Shown here one piece after another: positions 9,253 through 18,136 of a stretch of 64,000 nt of DNA. Below the pieces are notes generated by a model that did no database searches, was not told the DNA's origin, and saw nothing but the letters and a program-made list of their open reading frames with translations. Location of the stretch: positions 62,001-126,000 of the forward strand of contig JAHIZO010000010.1 in the NCBI GenBank assembly GCA_018814405.1, written 5' to 3'. Each line of letters opens with the position of its first letter. The first letter of the stretch is position 1. This DNA comes from Gammaproteobacteria bacterium. GTDB taxonomy: Bacteria; Pseudomonadota; Gammaproteobacteria; Burkholderiales; Gallionellaceae. The translations under genes were made by a program, and so were the position numbers.

Positions 9253-10062
9253 ATGAAGATTCCCAAGATATTTAGACGATCACGTACGGATGAGTACTTG
9301 CCCACTGTGGTCATCTTCGCTGGCGGCATGGGTACGCAGATCATTCAAGCTGCGACATATTTCTCGCTGAAGGAAGCCGGCCAACCTGTATTCGCAGACA
9401 TGTCGTATTTCGACACTGAAGCCCGAATGGCGGAGGTCGGCAATGCTGGGCAGCTCACTCACTGGTTCTGGCAGCTGGACCAGTTCGGCCTGACACAGGA
9501 ATCATTCGAAAAAGCTTCGGGGCTAAACAAACGGAACGCAAATCTTTTGGCAGATGGCCCACGGATGATGGAACTTGGTCTGGCGGCGCTCAAGCAGCCT
9601 TCGATTCAGAATCGATTCGGAAATTCAGCTGATGTAGGTGATGTTCTATCACCTGACGTACTAGCTAACTTCCTTTGCATCCATATTCGGCGCGGTGATT
9701 ATGTCAACGTGGCAAGTCATCTGATAGCAGACGAAGAGTTTGTCAGGCTTATGAAAAAATTTTCGGGTTTAGTTAGTCATGCTGTGATTTTGTCTGATTC
9801 ACCGATACCAGAAGATTTCCGTGCTGCGGTTACTCCCTACTACAAGTCTGTATCGTTCCTTGACAACATAGATCCGTATAAATCACATCAAATCATGCGA
9901 AGTGCACGTACCTTGATTTGCTCCAACAGCACCTTCAGCCTGACTGCCGCAATGCTTAATCCTGAGGCATTGGTCGTGATACCCAAAAAGTGGTATGGGG
10001 GAAATGATTCTGAAGTGGAAGCCCCGATACAAGCATGCTGCACGTTTCAGGTCATGAAATGA
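9253..10062 (+). CDS. GT11 alpha-1,2-fucosyltransferase-type (possibly colitosyl) transferase
   Basis: 269-residue inverting glycosyltransferase of family GT11. Signatures are the N-terminal FAGGMGTQIIQAATYFSL, the donor-binding HIRRGDY at residues 144-150, and the C-terminal ICSNSTFSLTAAML. Family enzymes transfer L-fucose from GDP-fucose; some O-antigen members act with GDP-colitose, which the adjacent colD would supply (inference). Coding sequence around 9600-10000 is visibly richer in A/T codons than its neighbours, suggesting separate acquisition. It overlaps the next gene by ATGA at 10059. Confidence 0.83.
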   Translation: MKIPKIFRRSRTDEYLPTVVIFAGGMGTQIIQAATYFSLKEAGQPVFADMSYFDTEARMAEVGNAGQLTHWFWQLDQFGLTQESFEKASGLNKRNANLLADGPRMMELGLAALKQPSIQNRFGNSADVGDVLSPDVLANFLCIHIRRGDYVNVASHLIADEEFVRLMKKFSGLVSHAVILSDSPIPEDFRAAVTPYYKSVSFLDNIDPYKSHQIMRSARTLICSNSTFSLTAAMLNPEALVVIPKKWYGGNDSEVEAPIQACCTFQVMK

Positions 10063-11381
10063 CGGCGGCTAGTCAGTTGAATCTGGCCGAGAAGCATGAT
10101 GTTGAAGCGAGGCAGCATTGGCTCATCCTTTCCCACTGTTTCAACATGGATGGCCGTGCTGCCAGCCAGACCATCACCGACAAGTTGCCGCATCTGATGG
10201 CGCGTGGTATCGAGCCTATCGTTCTGAGCGGGGTGTCCGGCAGTCGCGATGACAGGTTCATGCATCTGCAACTATTGCCATGGGGCCCAGCCGGGCTGCG
10301 TTTCGACATGCGCCATGTGGTGGCGATGCATTTCGGTCGCGGCGTCGTTTACCGCGTCCTGACGCTAATCATCAGCCTGCTGCTTGCACCATTTATCGCG
10401 CTGGAACGTCTGATGTTCGGCTTGCAGAATCACGCGTCCTGGGTGTTTCCGGCAACGATCCGCTCTTTACTGCTGATACGGAAATACAAACCGACCGTCA
10501 TCTATTCAACCGGTGGGGCATACTCGGCACACTTGTCAGGATACTGGCTGAAGAAGCTCACAGGGTTGCCGTGGATTGCTGAAATACACGACCCGATGGT
10601 GATAGAGGGGCAGACCAAGAGCCGTAATGCCCGCTTCATGGCGAAGCTGGAAGGCATCATCTGCAAACATGCCGACCTGGTCTGGTGGTTCACCGATGGG
10701 GCTCTGGAGATGGCACGCAGACGGCATCCTCAGTTGGGTGAGCGGGGTATCGTCGTGCTGCCGGGGGCGGAGCCGCCCCGATCCGAGGTGGTCTACCAGC
10801 GCGGAGAGCAGATGGCGATCTGCCACTTCGGTTCTCTGGCAACCACGCGCTCGTTACTGCCTGTGGTTCATGCTTTGGATTCAGTTTTTGCGAAAGAGCC
10901 AGAGTTGCGTGCGTTCGTGCGTGTGCACGTGTATGGCGGGAAGATAGATCCGGTAGCTGTGCGCGCCATTGAGCAAAGAAAGTTGCAGGATGTGTTTGTC
11001 TCGCACGGAAGGCTGGAATACTCGGCAGAAACAGGACGCACGGGACGCGAGAGAGTGGTCGACCTGATGCATCAGGCCGACTGTTTACTGTTGGTACACG
11101 GGAGTATCGATGATTGCCGTGAATACATACCGTCAAAACTATATGAATATTTCTGGGCCAAGCGTCCGGTCATCGCCCTGACACACGAAAATGCACAGCT
11201 TGATTCGATGGTGCTCGAGCGTGGTGGTTATGTCGCCCCCTATGTCGATGAAGGTGCGGCGGAACGTGTGCTCAGGCAGGCCATACAGGATTGGCAGAAT
11301 GACCAACTGGTGGCCAGTCCGGTACAACCGCTGGGTGTAGAGCAGGCCGTTGAGAGAATCATTTCGGCATTGCAGCGATAA
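10059..11381 (+). CDS. GT4-like glycosyltransferase
   Basis: About 440 residues from the ATG overlapping the upstream stop (10059); an earlier ATG at 10035 would overlap the GT11 gene by 28 nt. The N-terminal half has a hydrophobic stretch near residues 100-120 (ISLLLAPFIALERLMFG), then WIAEIHDPM, a donor-fold element seen in GT4 enzymes. The C-terminal half carries CHFGSLATTRSLLPVVHAL and YIPSKLYEYFWAKRPVIAL, the GT-B donor-binding end. It probably adds a sugar to the repeat unit or lipid-linked acceptor. It is the last gene of the sugar operon. Confidence 0.75.
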   Translation: MTAASQLNLAEKHDVEARQHWLILSHCFNMDGRAASQTITDKLPHLMARGIEPIVLSGVSGSRDDRFMHLQLLPWGPAGLRFDMRHVVAMHFGRGVVYRVLTLIISLLLAPFIALERLMFGLQNHASWVFPATIRSLLLIRKYKPTVIYSTGGAYSAHLSGYWLKKLTGLPWIAEIHDPMVIEGQTKSRNARFMAKLEGIICKHADLVWWFTDGALEMARRRHPQLGERGIVVLPGAEPPRSEVVYQRGEQMAICHFGSLATTRSLLPVVHALDSVFAKEPELRAFVRVHVYGGKIDPVAVRAIEQRKLQDVFVSHGRLEYSAETGRTGRERVVDLMHQADCLLLVHGSIDDCREYIPSKLYEYFWAKRPVIALTHENAQLDSMVLERGGYVAPYVDEGAAERVLRQAIQDWQNDQLVASPVQPLGVEQAVERIISALQR

Positions 11382-11395
11382 GGCGATTCAAGCTT

Positions 11396-12217
11396 ATGTC
11401 CATCTATGCCATAGGCGACATTCAAGGCTGTTACAACGAGCTCCAGCAACTGCTGGAGCAGATCCACTTCGACCCTGCGCAAGACCATCTTTGGTTCGTC
11501 GGCGACCTGGTCAATCGCGGCCCCGGTTCGCTGGAGGTGTTGCGTCTGGTGAAGTCGCTGGGCGACAGTGCGATCACGGTGTTGGGCAATCATGATCTGC
11601 ATTTGCTGGCAGTGGCAGAGGGAATCGGCAAGCTGCACAGCAGCGATACGCTGGATGGGATATTGAATGCGCCGGATCGTGACGAGCTCCTGCACTGGCT
11701 GCGCCATCAGCGCCTGATGCATGCGCAAGGCGAACATGTGCTGGTGCATGCGGGGCTGTTGCCGCAATGGTCGGTGAAGCAAGCGCTGACATTGGCGCAG
11801 GAAGTTGAAAGCGCGTTGCGCAGCGATGAGTACGCGGTATTCCTAGAGAAGATGTACGGCAATGCGCCGCACGGCTGGGAAGACGATCTGCAGGGTTACA
11901 AGCGCCTGCGTGTCATCGTCAATGCGTTCACGAGGTTGCGCATCTGCACCCCGCAGGGCGAGATGGAATTCAAGTTCAAGGGTGAGGTTGGGAATATCCC
12001 CGAGGGCTATTTGCCGTGGTTCGAGATGAAGAAGCGTCGCAGTGCGGACGCCACGATCATATTCGGGCATTGGTCCGCGCTGGGGCTGAAGCTCGAACCG
12101 AACATCATCGCGTTGGATACCGGTTGCCTGTGGGGCGGGCCGATGACGGCAATACGGCTGCAAGATCGGCGCTTGTTCCAAGTGCGCTGCAACACCCCCG
12201 TCGCAAAACACTGGTGA
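11396..12217 (+). CDS. apaH: Symmetrical bis(5'-nucleosyl)-tetraphosphatase
   Basis: Hydrolyses Ap4A to two ADP, removing a stress-linked dinucleotide and, in enterics, RNA 5' caps. 273 residues with the metallophosphoesterase set in order: GDIQGCYNE (residues 7-15), FVGDLVNRGPGS, LGNHDLHLLA, LVHAGLLPQW and FGHWSALG. It starts 14 nt after the glycosyltransferase gene, so it may be co-transcribed with the polysaccharide operon. The stop is followed immediately by a shared terminator hairpin. Confidence 0.96.
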   Translation: MSIYAIGDIQGCYNELQQLLEQIHFDPAQDHLWFVGDLVNRGPGSLEVLRLVKSLGDSAITVLGNHDLHLLAVAEGIGKLHSSDTLDGILNAPDRDELLHWLRHQRLMHAQGEHVLVHAGLLPQWSVKQALTLAQEVESALRSDEYAVFLEKMYGNAPHGWEDDLQGYKRLRVIVNAFTRLRICTPQGEMEFKFKGEVGNIPEGYLPWFEMKKRRSADATIIFGHWSALGLKLEPNIIALDTGCLWGGPMTAIRLQDRRLFQVRCNTPVAKHW

Positions 12218-12253
12218 AAAAAAACCGGTGACGCGCGAGGCATCACCGGTTTT
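12218..12253. terminator. Bidirectional rho-independent terminator between apaH and infA
   Basis: An 11-bp inverted repeat pairs 12221-12231 (AAAACCGGTGA) with 12243-12253 (TCACCGGTTTT), with an 11-nt loop. On the + strand the stem ends in TTTT. On the - strand an 8-nt T run follows the stem. It can end both apaH and the cspA-infA transcript. Confidence 0.85.
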
Positions 12254-12270
12254 CTCAGCAATTACACTGA

Positions 12271-12528
12271 TCAGTATCTGCGCTTTTGCGGCACGAAAGC
12301 ACTGCGTCCTTCGATATGGCGGAACGTGATCCGTCCCTTGCTCAAATCGTAGGGCGACATTTCCAGCGACACCTTGTCACCGGCGATGATTCGGATGTGA
12401 TTCTTCTTCATCTTGCCGGCGCTGTAAGCGATGAGCTGGTGACCGTTCTCTAGTGTGACGCGATAGCGAGAGTCCGGAAGGACCTCGTCCACCACACCAT
12501 TCATTTCGAGCAGTTCTTCCTTTGCCAT
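12271..12528 (-). CDS. infA: Translation initiation factor IF-1 (long form)
   Basis: 85-residue S1-fold IF-1 that binds the 30S A site. The core [37 protein letters not shown] and [21 protein letters not shown] is typical. The usual 72-residue IF-1 ends soon after this; here a tail ([15 protein letters not shown]) adds about 13 residues, as in extra betaproteobacterial IF-1 paralogues. It follows the cold-shock gene by 3 nt, so the two form an operon and may serve cold adaptation (inference). A canonical ribosomal-operon infA would lie elsewhere. Confidence 0.93.
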   Translation of the reverse strand: MAKEELLEMNGVVDEVLPDSRYRVTLENGHQLIAYSAGKMKKNHIRIIAGDKVSLEMSPYDLSKGRITFRHIEGRSAFVPQKRRY

Positions 12529-12531
12529 AAA

Positions 12532-12735
12532 TTAAGCAGCGCGGATGTTAGACGCCTGCTGACCTTTAGGGCCGGCGACGATGTCGAATTCTACGGTCTG
12601 ACCTTCGGTCAGAGTCTTGAAACCCGAGCTTTGAATTGCGGAAAAGTGTGCGAACAGATCATCGCCGCCGTTAGAAGGCGTAATGAAGCCGAAGCCTTTG
12701 GAATCGTTGAACCACTTAACTGTACCTGTTGCCAT
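12532..12735 (-). CDS. cspA: Cold-shock domain protein, CspA family
   Basis: 67-residue single cold-shock domain that binds single-stranded RNA/DNA and melts mRNA structure. RNP1 is KGFGFITP and RNP2 is DLFAHFSAI; the start [11 protein letters not shown] is standard. The ATG at 12735 follows AGGAGATTCATC. The reading frame stays open upstream to 12912, but family length fixes the start. The next gene (infA) begins 3 nt after its stop. Roughly 170 nt lie between this start and the next upstream gene. Confidence 0.95.
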   Translation of the reverse strand: MATGTVKWFNDSKGFGFITPSNGGDDLFAHFSAIQSSGFKTLTEGQTVEFDIVAGPKGQQASNIRAA

Positions 12736-12908
12736 GATGAATCTCCTGATAAATTTAGGGCATACGCCCTGTTGGGAGCGAACTTCAAGACGGCACACAG
12801 ATGAAGGAGAAATACCGCAGGAAAGCGGATACAGAACCAAACAACAACGACAGACTTGAATCGCGGGGCGCACTATGTACTGTCTTGGCGAGAAATGCAA
12901 ATAAAAAA
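12736..12908 (-). promoter_or_regulatory. Long 5' leader of cspA-infA
   Basis: About 173 nt without a gene separate the EAL-protein stop from the cspA start. It has an A/T-rich end (12899-12909) and a T-rich stretch near 12840-12855. Long structured leaders act as thermosensors in E. coli cspA. I cannot fold it here and see no clear -35/-10 pair, so the regulatory role is inferred. Confidence 0.4.
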
Positions 12909-15900
12909 TCAATCCTGTGTGAAAGAGGATAAGGAGGCTTCGAATTGGGCGATCGGCACGGGCTTGCTGAACAGATAGCCTTGATAGTGCGGGCAGCCAT
13001 GCTTCATCAGCAGGTCACATTGTGTCTGCGTCTCCACCCCTTCTGCGATCACATCCAATTCCAGACTGTGAGCCATGGCGATGACGCTCTGCACGATGGC
13101 GCGGTCGCTGCTGCTCACTGCGATGTCACGAATGAATGACTTGTCGATCTTGAACTGGTCGAGGGGCAGGCGCTTCAGGTACTGCAGGGACGAGTAGCCC
13201 GTGCCGAAATCATCAAGGGAGAGCTTGATGCCAAGCTGCTTCAGGGCTTCCATGGTGGCGATGGTCTCGTCGACGTTCTCCAGCAGCATGCTCTCGGTCA
13301 GCTCGAGTTCGAGCTTGCCCGGATCGACGGCATGGTGACGTATCGCATCGCTGACTTGGGTGACGAAGCCGGCTTGGTGGAATTGTTTGGCGCTCACATT
13401 GATCGAGAGGCACAACCCGCTGGTCAGTGGGGTGTCCTCCCAGGCCTTGAGCTGGGCGCAAGCGTTCTCAAGCACCCATTCACCGATCGGCAGGATCAAT
13501 CCGGTCTCTTCCGCCAGCGGGATGAAATGGTCCGGCGAGACGAGGCCGCGTTCAGGATGGATCCAGCGGATGAGTGCCTCGGCGCCGAAGGGGCGATAGT
13601 TCTCATCGACTTGCACCTGGTAATACAGGCTGAACTGGGCGCGGGTCAGTGACTTGCGCAGATCGTCCTCAAGGGATGCTTTGGCATTCAGGCTTTCCTG
13701 CATCTGGGGATCGAAGAATCGCAGCGTGTTGCGTCCGGCCTTTTTCGCCTGATACATCGCGATATCGGCCTGCTTGATGAGCTCGTCTATGCTGTCTCGT
13801 CCCTCGCTGAACAAGGTGGCGCCGATGCTGGGGGAGTTGTGATATTCGTGGTGACCGAGCTGATACGGTTTGTTCAGCATCTCCATGATCTTTTCTCCCA
13901 CCCCTTCGGTCTGGGAGGCGGCCTCCAGCGCGTGGGGACTGAGGTCCTCAAGCATCACCACGAACTCGTCGCCGCCGAGACGGGCGACCGTGTCGCCTTT
14001 GCGGATGCACAGCTCGAGCCGGCGGGCGACTTCCTGCAGCAGCAGGTCGCCCTTGTCATGTCCCAGCGTGTCGTTGAGGGATTTGAAATTGTCCAGATCC
14101 AGGAACAGGACAGCGCCGAACTTCTTGCTGCGGCCGCAGGAGGACAACGCCTGCTGCAGACGGTCCAACATCAACCGACGGTTGGGCAGGCCGGTCAAGG
14201 GGTCATAGAACGCGAGGCTGCGGATCTCGTTCTCTGCCGCTTTGTGCAAGGTGATGTCTGTGACAGAAGCCACATAGTTGACGAGCTTGCCGTGCTCGTC
14301 CTTCAGGGCGGTGATGGTCAGGCGCTCCGGGTATATCTCGCCGCTCCTGCGCCGGTTCCAGATCTCTCCGCTCCAGCTGCCGTGGGTTTTGATCGCGTGC
14401 CACATGGCGGAATAGAACACCGCATCGTGTCTGCCTGATTTCAGGATGCGCGGATTCTGCCCGACGACCTGCTCCGGCTCATATCCGGTGATCTCGGAGA
14501 ACGCCTTGTTGACGCGCAGGATGTTGCCCTCGGCATCGGTGACCATGATGCCGTCCTGTGTCTCGAAGGCGGTGGCTGCGATGTGCAGTTCGGCTTCCGC
14601 CTGCTTGCGCGCGGAGATATCGCGCGAGGAATTGAAGAGTACCGGCTTGCCATCCAGCAGCAGCGGGATGCCGCTGATCTCCACATCGAAGACAGAGCCG
14701 TCCTTGCGCCTATGCTTGGATTCGAATTCCGAGCGCCCTTTGTATTCGAACTGACGTCGCAGGGCCATCCTGATCTCTGTGCTGTCCATGCTGGCATCCC
14801 ACTGCGAGACATTCATTCCGATGACCTCATCGCGCGTATAGCCGAGCATGGAACAGAAGGCTTCACTGGCTTCCATGACGTTGCCATGCTCATCCAGGAT
14901 GTGTATCCCGTCACTGCCGTTGTGCAGCAGCGCGCGATTCTTCTCGCTTTCGTGTTTCAGCGCCTGTTCGGCACGCTTGCGTTCAGTGATGTCGTTGCCG
15001 ACGGCGATGAAATGCTCGGGTTCTCCATTCCGGTTACGCGAGACCGCCACAGAGAGGGACAGGTCGTACAGGCTGCCACCCTTATGGCGATTGACCACTT
15101 CGCCATGCCAGAATCCCTTGCCTAGCACCTCCCCCCACATTTGCACGTAGAAGGCGGCGTCCTGATGATGGGAAGAGAGCAAGTCCACCGGGTTCTGCCC
15201 TAAAGCGTCCGCCTTGCTATAGCCGGTGATCCTTGTGAAGGAGGGATTGATGGAGATGATGCGGGAATCGGCATCGGTGATGACGATCGCATCGCTGCTC
15301 GTCTCAAAGACTTTGGCATTGATGCCTTGCTGGCGCTCAACCTCTGAGCGTTGTTCTGCGATCTGCATCTGACGCCGGTAGTAGGTGATAGACAAAGCGA
15401 TGATCAACAGCAGCGAACTCCCCGCCACAGCCAGCAAGGTCTTGGCACTGGTCCACCAGGGTAGCAGCACCCTGGCTTGCTGGAGGTGCGTGACCACCAC
15501 GACGGGATACAGGCTGGATGCGCGGAACGAAGTCAGGATAGCCTGCTTGTCGCGATCCGACGACGCGTATTCCCCATGCTCACGCTCCGGCAAGCGGAAT
15601 GCCTGCAGCAGATGGTTGAGCTGCATCCCCGCGCGGGTGGCGAGTGCGGAATCGATCAGTACGGTGCCGTCATATCTGAGCACTTGGACCGAGCCTTCCT
15701 CGGGCCCGAGTTTCTGCATGACGTGATTGGAGAAATAATCCGGATTGATGGCGAACAGCAACGTGACATGTCGCTTGCCTACCAACAGGTCGCGCGCAGC
15801 GGGGATGAAACTGTGCTCGTTCGGATCGGCGGCAGTCTGGGGTGTCGTCTCCCTGCCGTCCGAGAAATCCCTGCCTTCCCATGGTCTGCCGATGCGCAAG

Positions 15901-16313
15901 ATCTCCGATCGAAGCGGAGCGGGCGGAAGGAAATCCTGCATGGAGATGCCGAGCCCGATGTTGGCCGGGTTGGAACTGGCAAAGATACGTCCCCTCTCGT
16001 CAAGAAGCGACATCGAGCGCAAGAACGGCGCATGCCGCAGAAAATCGACGAAGTGCGCATTGGCGGGATGGTCTTTCGAAGTAGCGGCAGCCTGGATATC
16101 AAAGTTGTCCCCGACCAGTTCGGTGACATGCAGGTTCTGGGTCAGGAAGTCCTCGAAGCTGCGGGTATGCATGGCGGACATCTGCAAGCCGCCCTTGATG
16201 GCATCGACGCGCAGCTGCCACAGGGTGAAGGCCGTCACGCCGCTAAGGCTGACGACCAGCAGCAGCAGGGCGGCGAAGAAACCCTGCCGCAATTGCTGTT
16301 CGCGTGAACTCAT
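12909..16313 (-). CDS. Membrane sensor with dCache, PAS repeats, GGDEF and EAL domains
   Basis: 1134-residue c-di-GMP turnover protein. A transmembrane helix near residues 11-31 and a second near 285-305 bracket a periplasmic dCache-type sensor. Three PAS domains follow (about 335-690), each with [11 protein letters not shown]-like or [13 protein letters not shown]-like cores. The diguanylate cyclase site is intact (RLGGDEF, 780-784). The phosphodiesterase domain is also intact (EAL at 912-914, [16 protein letters not shown]). Both activities are possible. Its ATG overlaps the stop of the binding-protein gene by 4 nt, so a shared signal is likely. Confidence 0.93.
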   Translation of the reverse strand: MSSREQQLRQGFFAALLLLVVSLSGVTAFTLWQLRVDAIKGGLQMSAMHTRSFEDFLTQNLHVTELVGDNFDIQAAATSKDHPANAHFVDFLRHAPFLRSMSLLDERGRIFASSNPANIGLGISMQDFLPPAPLRSEILRIGRPWEGRDFSDGRETTPQTAADPNEHSFIPAARDLLVGKRHVTLLFAINPDYFSNHVMQKLGPEEGSVQVLRYDGTVLIDSALATRAGMQLNHLLQAFRLPEREHGEYASSDRDKQAILTSFRASSLYPVVVVTHLQQARVLLPWWTSAKTLLAVAGSSLLLIIALSITYYRRQMQIAEQRSEVERQQGINAKVFETSSDAIVITDADSRIISINPSFTRITGYSKADALGQNPVDLLSSHHQDAAFYVQMWGEVLGKGFWHGEVVNRHKGGSLYDLSLSVAVSRNRNGEPEHFIAVGNDITERKRAEQALKHESEKNRALLHNGSDGIHILDEHGNVMEASEAFCSMLGYTRDEVIGMNVSQWDASMDSTEIRMALRRQFEYKGRSEFESKHRRKDGSVFDVEISGIPLLLDGKPVLFNSSRDISARKQAEAELHIAATAFETQDGIMVTDAEGNILRVNKAFSEITGYEPEQVVGQNPRILKSGRHDAVFYSAMWHAIKTHGSWSGEIWNRRRSGEIYPERLTITALKDEHGKLVNYVASVTDITLHKAAENEIRSLAFYDPLTGLPNRRLMLDRLQQALSSCGRSKKFGAVLFLDLDNFKSLNDTLGHDKGDLLLQEVARRLELCIRKGDTVARLGGDEFVVMLEDLSPHALEAASQTEGVGEKIMEMLNKPYQLGHHEYHNSPSIGATLFSEGRDSIDELIKQADIAMYQAKKAGRNTLRFFDPQMQESLNAKASLEDDLRKSLTRAQFSLYYQVQVDENYRPFGAEALIRWIHPERGLVSPDHFIPLAEETGLILPIGEWVLENACAQLKAWEDTPLTSGLCLSINVSAKQFHQAGFVTQVSDAIRHHAVDPGKLELELTESMLLENVDETIATMEALKQLGIKLSLDDFGTGYSSLQYLKRLPLDQFKIDKSFIRDIAVSSSDRAIVQSVIAMAHSLELDVIAEGVETQTQCDLLMKHGCPHYQGYLFSKPVPIAQFEASLSSFTQD

Positions 16314-17110
16314 TGGGAAACGATCATTTCCAGCTTGTGTCGTTTGGCGGCGGCCATCAGTCGACCATCACGTTTGATCTCTCCGACGAAGCGGTCGACT
16401 CTGGCGCGCCAGGCCTCATCGCCCTGTTGCATGGCGTAGGCATAGGGCGTGATGTGGTAGGTCTCGGACGGCGAAACGAGCTTCGCCCAATCGTTGTTGG
16501 CAAGGAAGCGCTGGCTGTAGGGGAAGTCGGTCATGAACACATCGGCACGACCCGAGGCGACTTCCTGTTCACGGGCGAACGGAGTGTCCAATACGAGCAG
16601 CTTCGCGGCAGTGAGCTTGGCTTTCATCACCGGTTCATGCAGCGTACCCTTGGCCACGGCCACCACTGTTCTCGCCTTGTCGATATCCGCCCAGGTTTTG
16701 ATGCGACGATTGGCTTTGCTGGTGATGGCGTAGATGTCACTGGCAAGATGCGGCTGGGTGAACGCCAGGCTCTTCGTCCGGATCGGTGTGACGCCGATAG
16801 CGAACATGGCGACATCACAGCGATCCTGGGTCACATCGTCGATCAACTTGGCAAATGAGCTGTCAACGAAACGGACGGGGACGCCCAGATCCTGGCCGAG
16901 CGCTTGGGCGAGGTCGATATCGATACCGCTGAGCTGCTGGGTCTTGGGATTGCGAAAAGTGATGCTGTAGTAATCCGGCCAGATGCAGACGCGCAATTCC
17001 TTGTTGGCAAGTACACGGTCGAGTCGACTCATGGCGGGGGGCTGAGCTACGGCAAGGCCGTAGTGACCCACTAACAGGAAACAGGACAGGAATATCGAAG
17101 CTATGCGCAT
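16310..17110 (-). CDS. Periplasmic amino-acid-type substrate-binding protein (SBP_bac_3)
   Basis: 266 residues with a Sec signal peptide (MRIASIFLSCFLLVGHYGLAVAQ, cleavage near 22-23). Typical type-II SBP blocks follow: LRVCIWPDYYSITF, GIDIDLAQALGQDLGV, VAMFAIGVTPIRTKSLAFTQPH and VAVAKGTLHEP. No permease or ATPase genes lie nearby. Instead it overlaps the GGDEF/EAL sensor by ATGA, which suggests it presents a ligand to that sensor rather than to a transporter (inference). The Shine-Dalgarno AAAGGAGGTG is near perfect. Confidence 0.88.
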   Translation of the reverse strand: MRIASIFLSCFLLVGHYGLAVAQPPAMSRLDRVLANKELRVCIWPDYYSITFRNPKTQQLSGIDIDLAQALGQDLGVPVRFVDSSFAKLIDDVTQDRCDVAMFAIGVTPIRTKSLAFTQPHLASDIYAITSKANRRIKTWADIDKARTVVAVAKGTLHEPVMKAKLTAAKLLVLDTPFAREQEVASGRADVFMTDFPYSQRFLANNDWAKLVSPSETYHITPYAYAMQQGDEAWRARVDRFVGEIKRDGRLMAAAKRHKLEMIVSQ

Positions 17111-17132
17111 AACACCTCCTTTTGTTGACCGG

Positions 17133-17148
17133 GAGCATTCGAATGCTC
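17133..17148. promoter_or_regulatory. 16-bp perfect palindrome upstream of the SBP-GGDEF/EAL operon
   Basis: GAGCATTCGAATGCTC is a perfect inverted repeat 22 bp upstream of the ATG at 17110. It could be a dimeric operator or, as RNA, a short stem with a UCGA loop just before the Shine-Dalgarno. Which of these applies is not decidable from sequence alone. Confidence 0.45.
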
Positions 17149-17233
17149 TCTCAGAATCGGGGCTGTGGAATGGCGCAACCCCGGTACAGGATTGTATAGG
17201 TTTAGCCTGCGCTGGAACCGGCAGAATCGCGGA

Positions 17234-18133
17234 TTAACCGAGTGGGCTTCTCGGCCATGCGGCGTCGAGCAATTGCCTGCTCAGATGTTCGGCCTGCCTG
17301 ATATACGCGCCGCCGAACAGATTGGCATGATTGAGGATGTGGTAGAGGTTGTACAACTCGCGCCGTTGCGCATAGCCCGCATCCAGCGGCCAAGCAGCTT
17401 GGTAGCCGGCATAGAACTCAGCCGGATAACCGCCGAAAAGTTCGGTCATCGCAAGGTCGCATTCGCGGTCGCCGTAGTAGCATGCAGGATCGAAGATGAC
17501 CGGCGTGCCATCTGCAAGAAAGCCATGATTCCCGCCCCACAGGTCGCCGTGCAGTAAAGAAGGTTGCGGTGTGTAGCCGTCAAAGAAAACAGGTAGTGCA
17601 TCCATCAACTTCTCGCCGAGTCTTTGCAGTTCACCGCCATAGCCGTTGTTTGCGGCTAGGCGAAGCTGAAAGCCCAAACGCTGCTCACGCCAGAAATCCA
17701 GCCAGTCATCTGTCCAAGCATTGGGTTGAGGTGTTGTGCCGATGAAGTTGTCCTGCGCAAAGCCGTATCGATCTGCGGTGTTCCGGTGCAGTGCGGCGAG
17801 TTGCTCGCCAAGCAGTTTTGCATTGTTCCGCCCACCAAGCGGCAGGTGTTCCAGCACCAGAAAACTGATCCCCTCGGATGCGCCGTGGGTGATGACCTGC
17901 GGTACGCGCAGCGTATTAGTGGCGGCAATGGCTTGCAGTCCCGCCGCTTCAGCAATGAACATCGCGTGCTGCCGGGCAGCGTTTAGCTTGAGGAAATACA
18001 GAGAACCGTCGCTACCTTCCAGACGGAAAGCCTGATTGATATCGCCGCCACCTACCGACGTGGCGCGCAACAAATGAAACGGGCGCTGTGTGGCATCGCC
18101 GATGGCAGATGCGACAGCGCCCGGTATCTTCAT
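17234..18133 (-). CDS. Fructosamine kinase family protein
   Basis: 299-residue protein of the fructosamine/ketosamine-3-kinase family, which phosphorylates sugar-protein or sugar-amine Amadori adducts so that they fall apart (deglycation). Motifs: VGGGDINQAFRL near the N-terminus, LVLEHLPLGG hinge, the catalytic loop LLHGDLWGGN and the metal-binding DPACYYGDRECDLAMTELFGG. It starts 3 nt after the PfkB kinase stop, so the pair is one operon. Confidence 0.92.
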   Translation of the reverse strand: MKIPGAVASAIGDATQRPFHLLRATSVGGGDINQAFRLEGSDGSLYFLKLNAARQHAMFIAEAAGLQAIAATNTLRVPQVITHGASEGISFLVLEHLPLGGRNNAKLLGEQLAALHRNTADRYGFAQDNFIGTTPQPNAWTDDWLDFWREQRLGFQLRLAANNGYGGELQRLGEKLMDALPVFFDGYTPQPSLLHGDLWGGNHGFLADGTPVIFDPACYYGDRECDLAMTELFGGYPAEFYAGYQAAWPLDAGYAQRRELYNLYHILNHANLFGGAYIRQAEHLSRQLLDAAWPRSPLG

Positions 18134-18136
18134 GCT

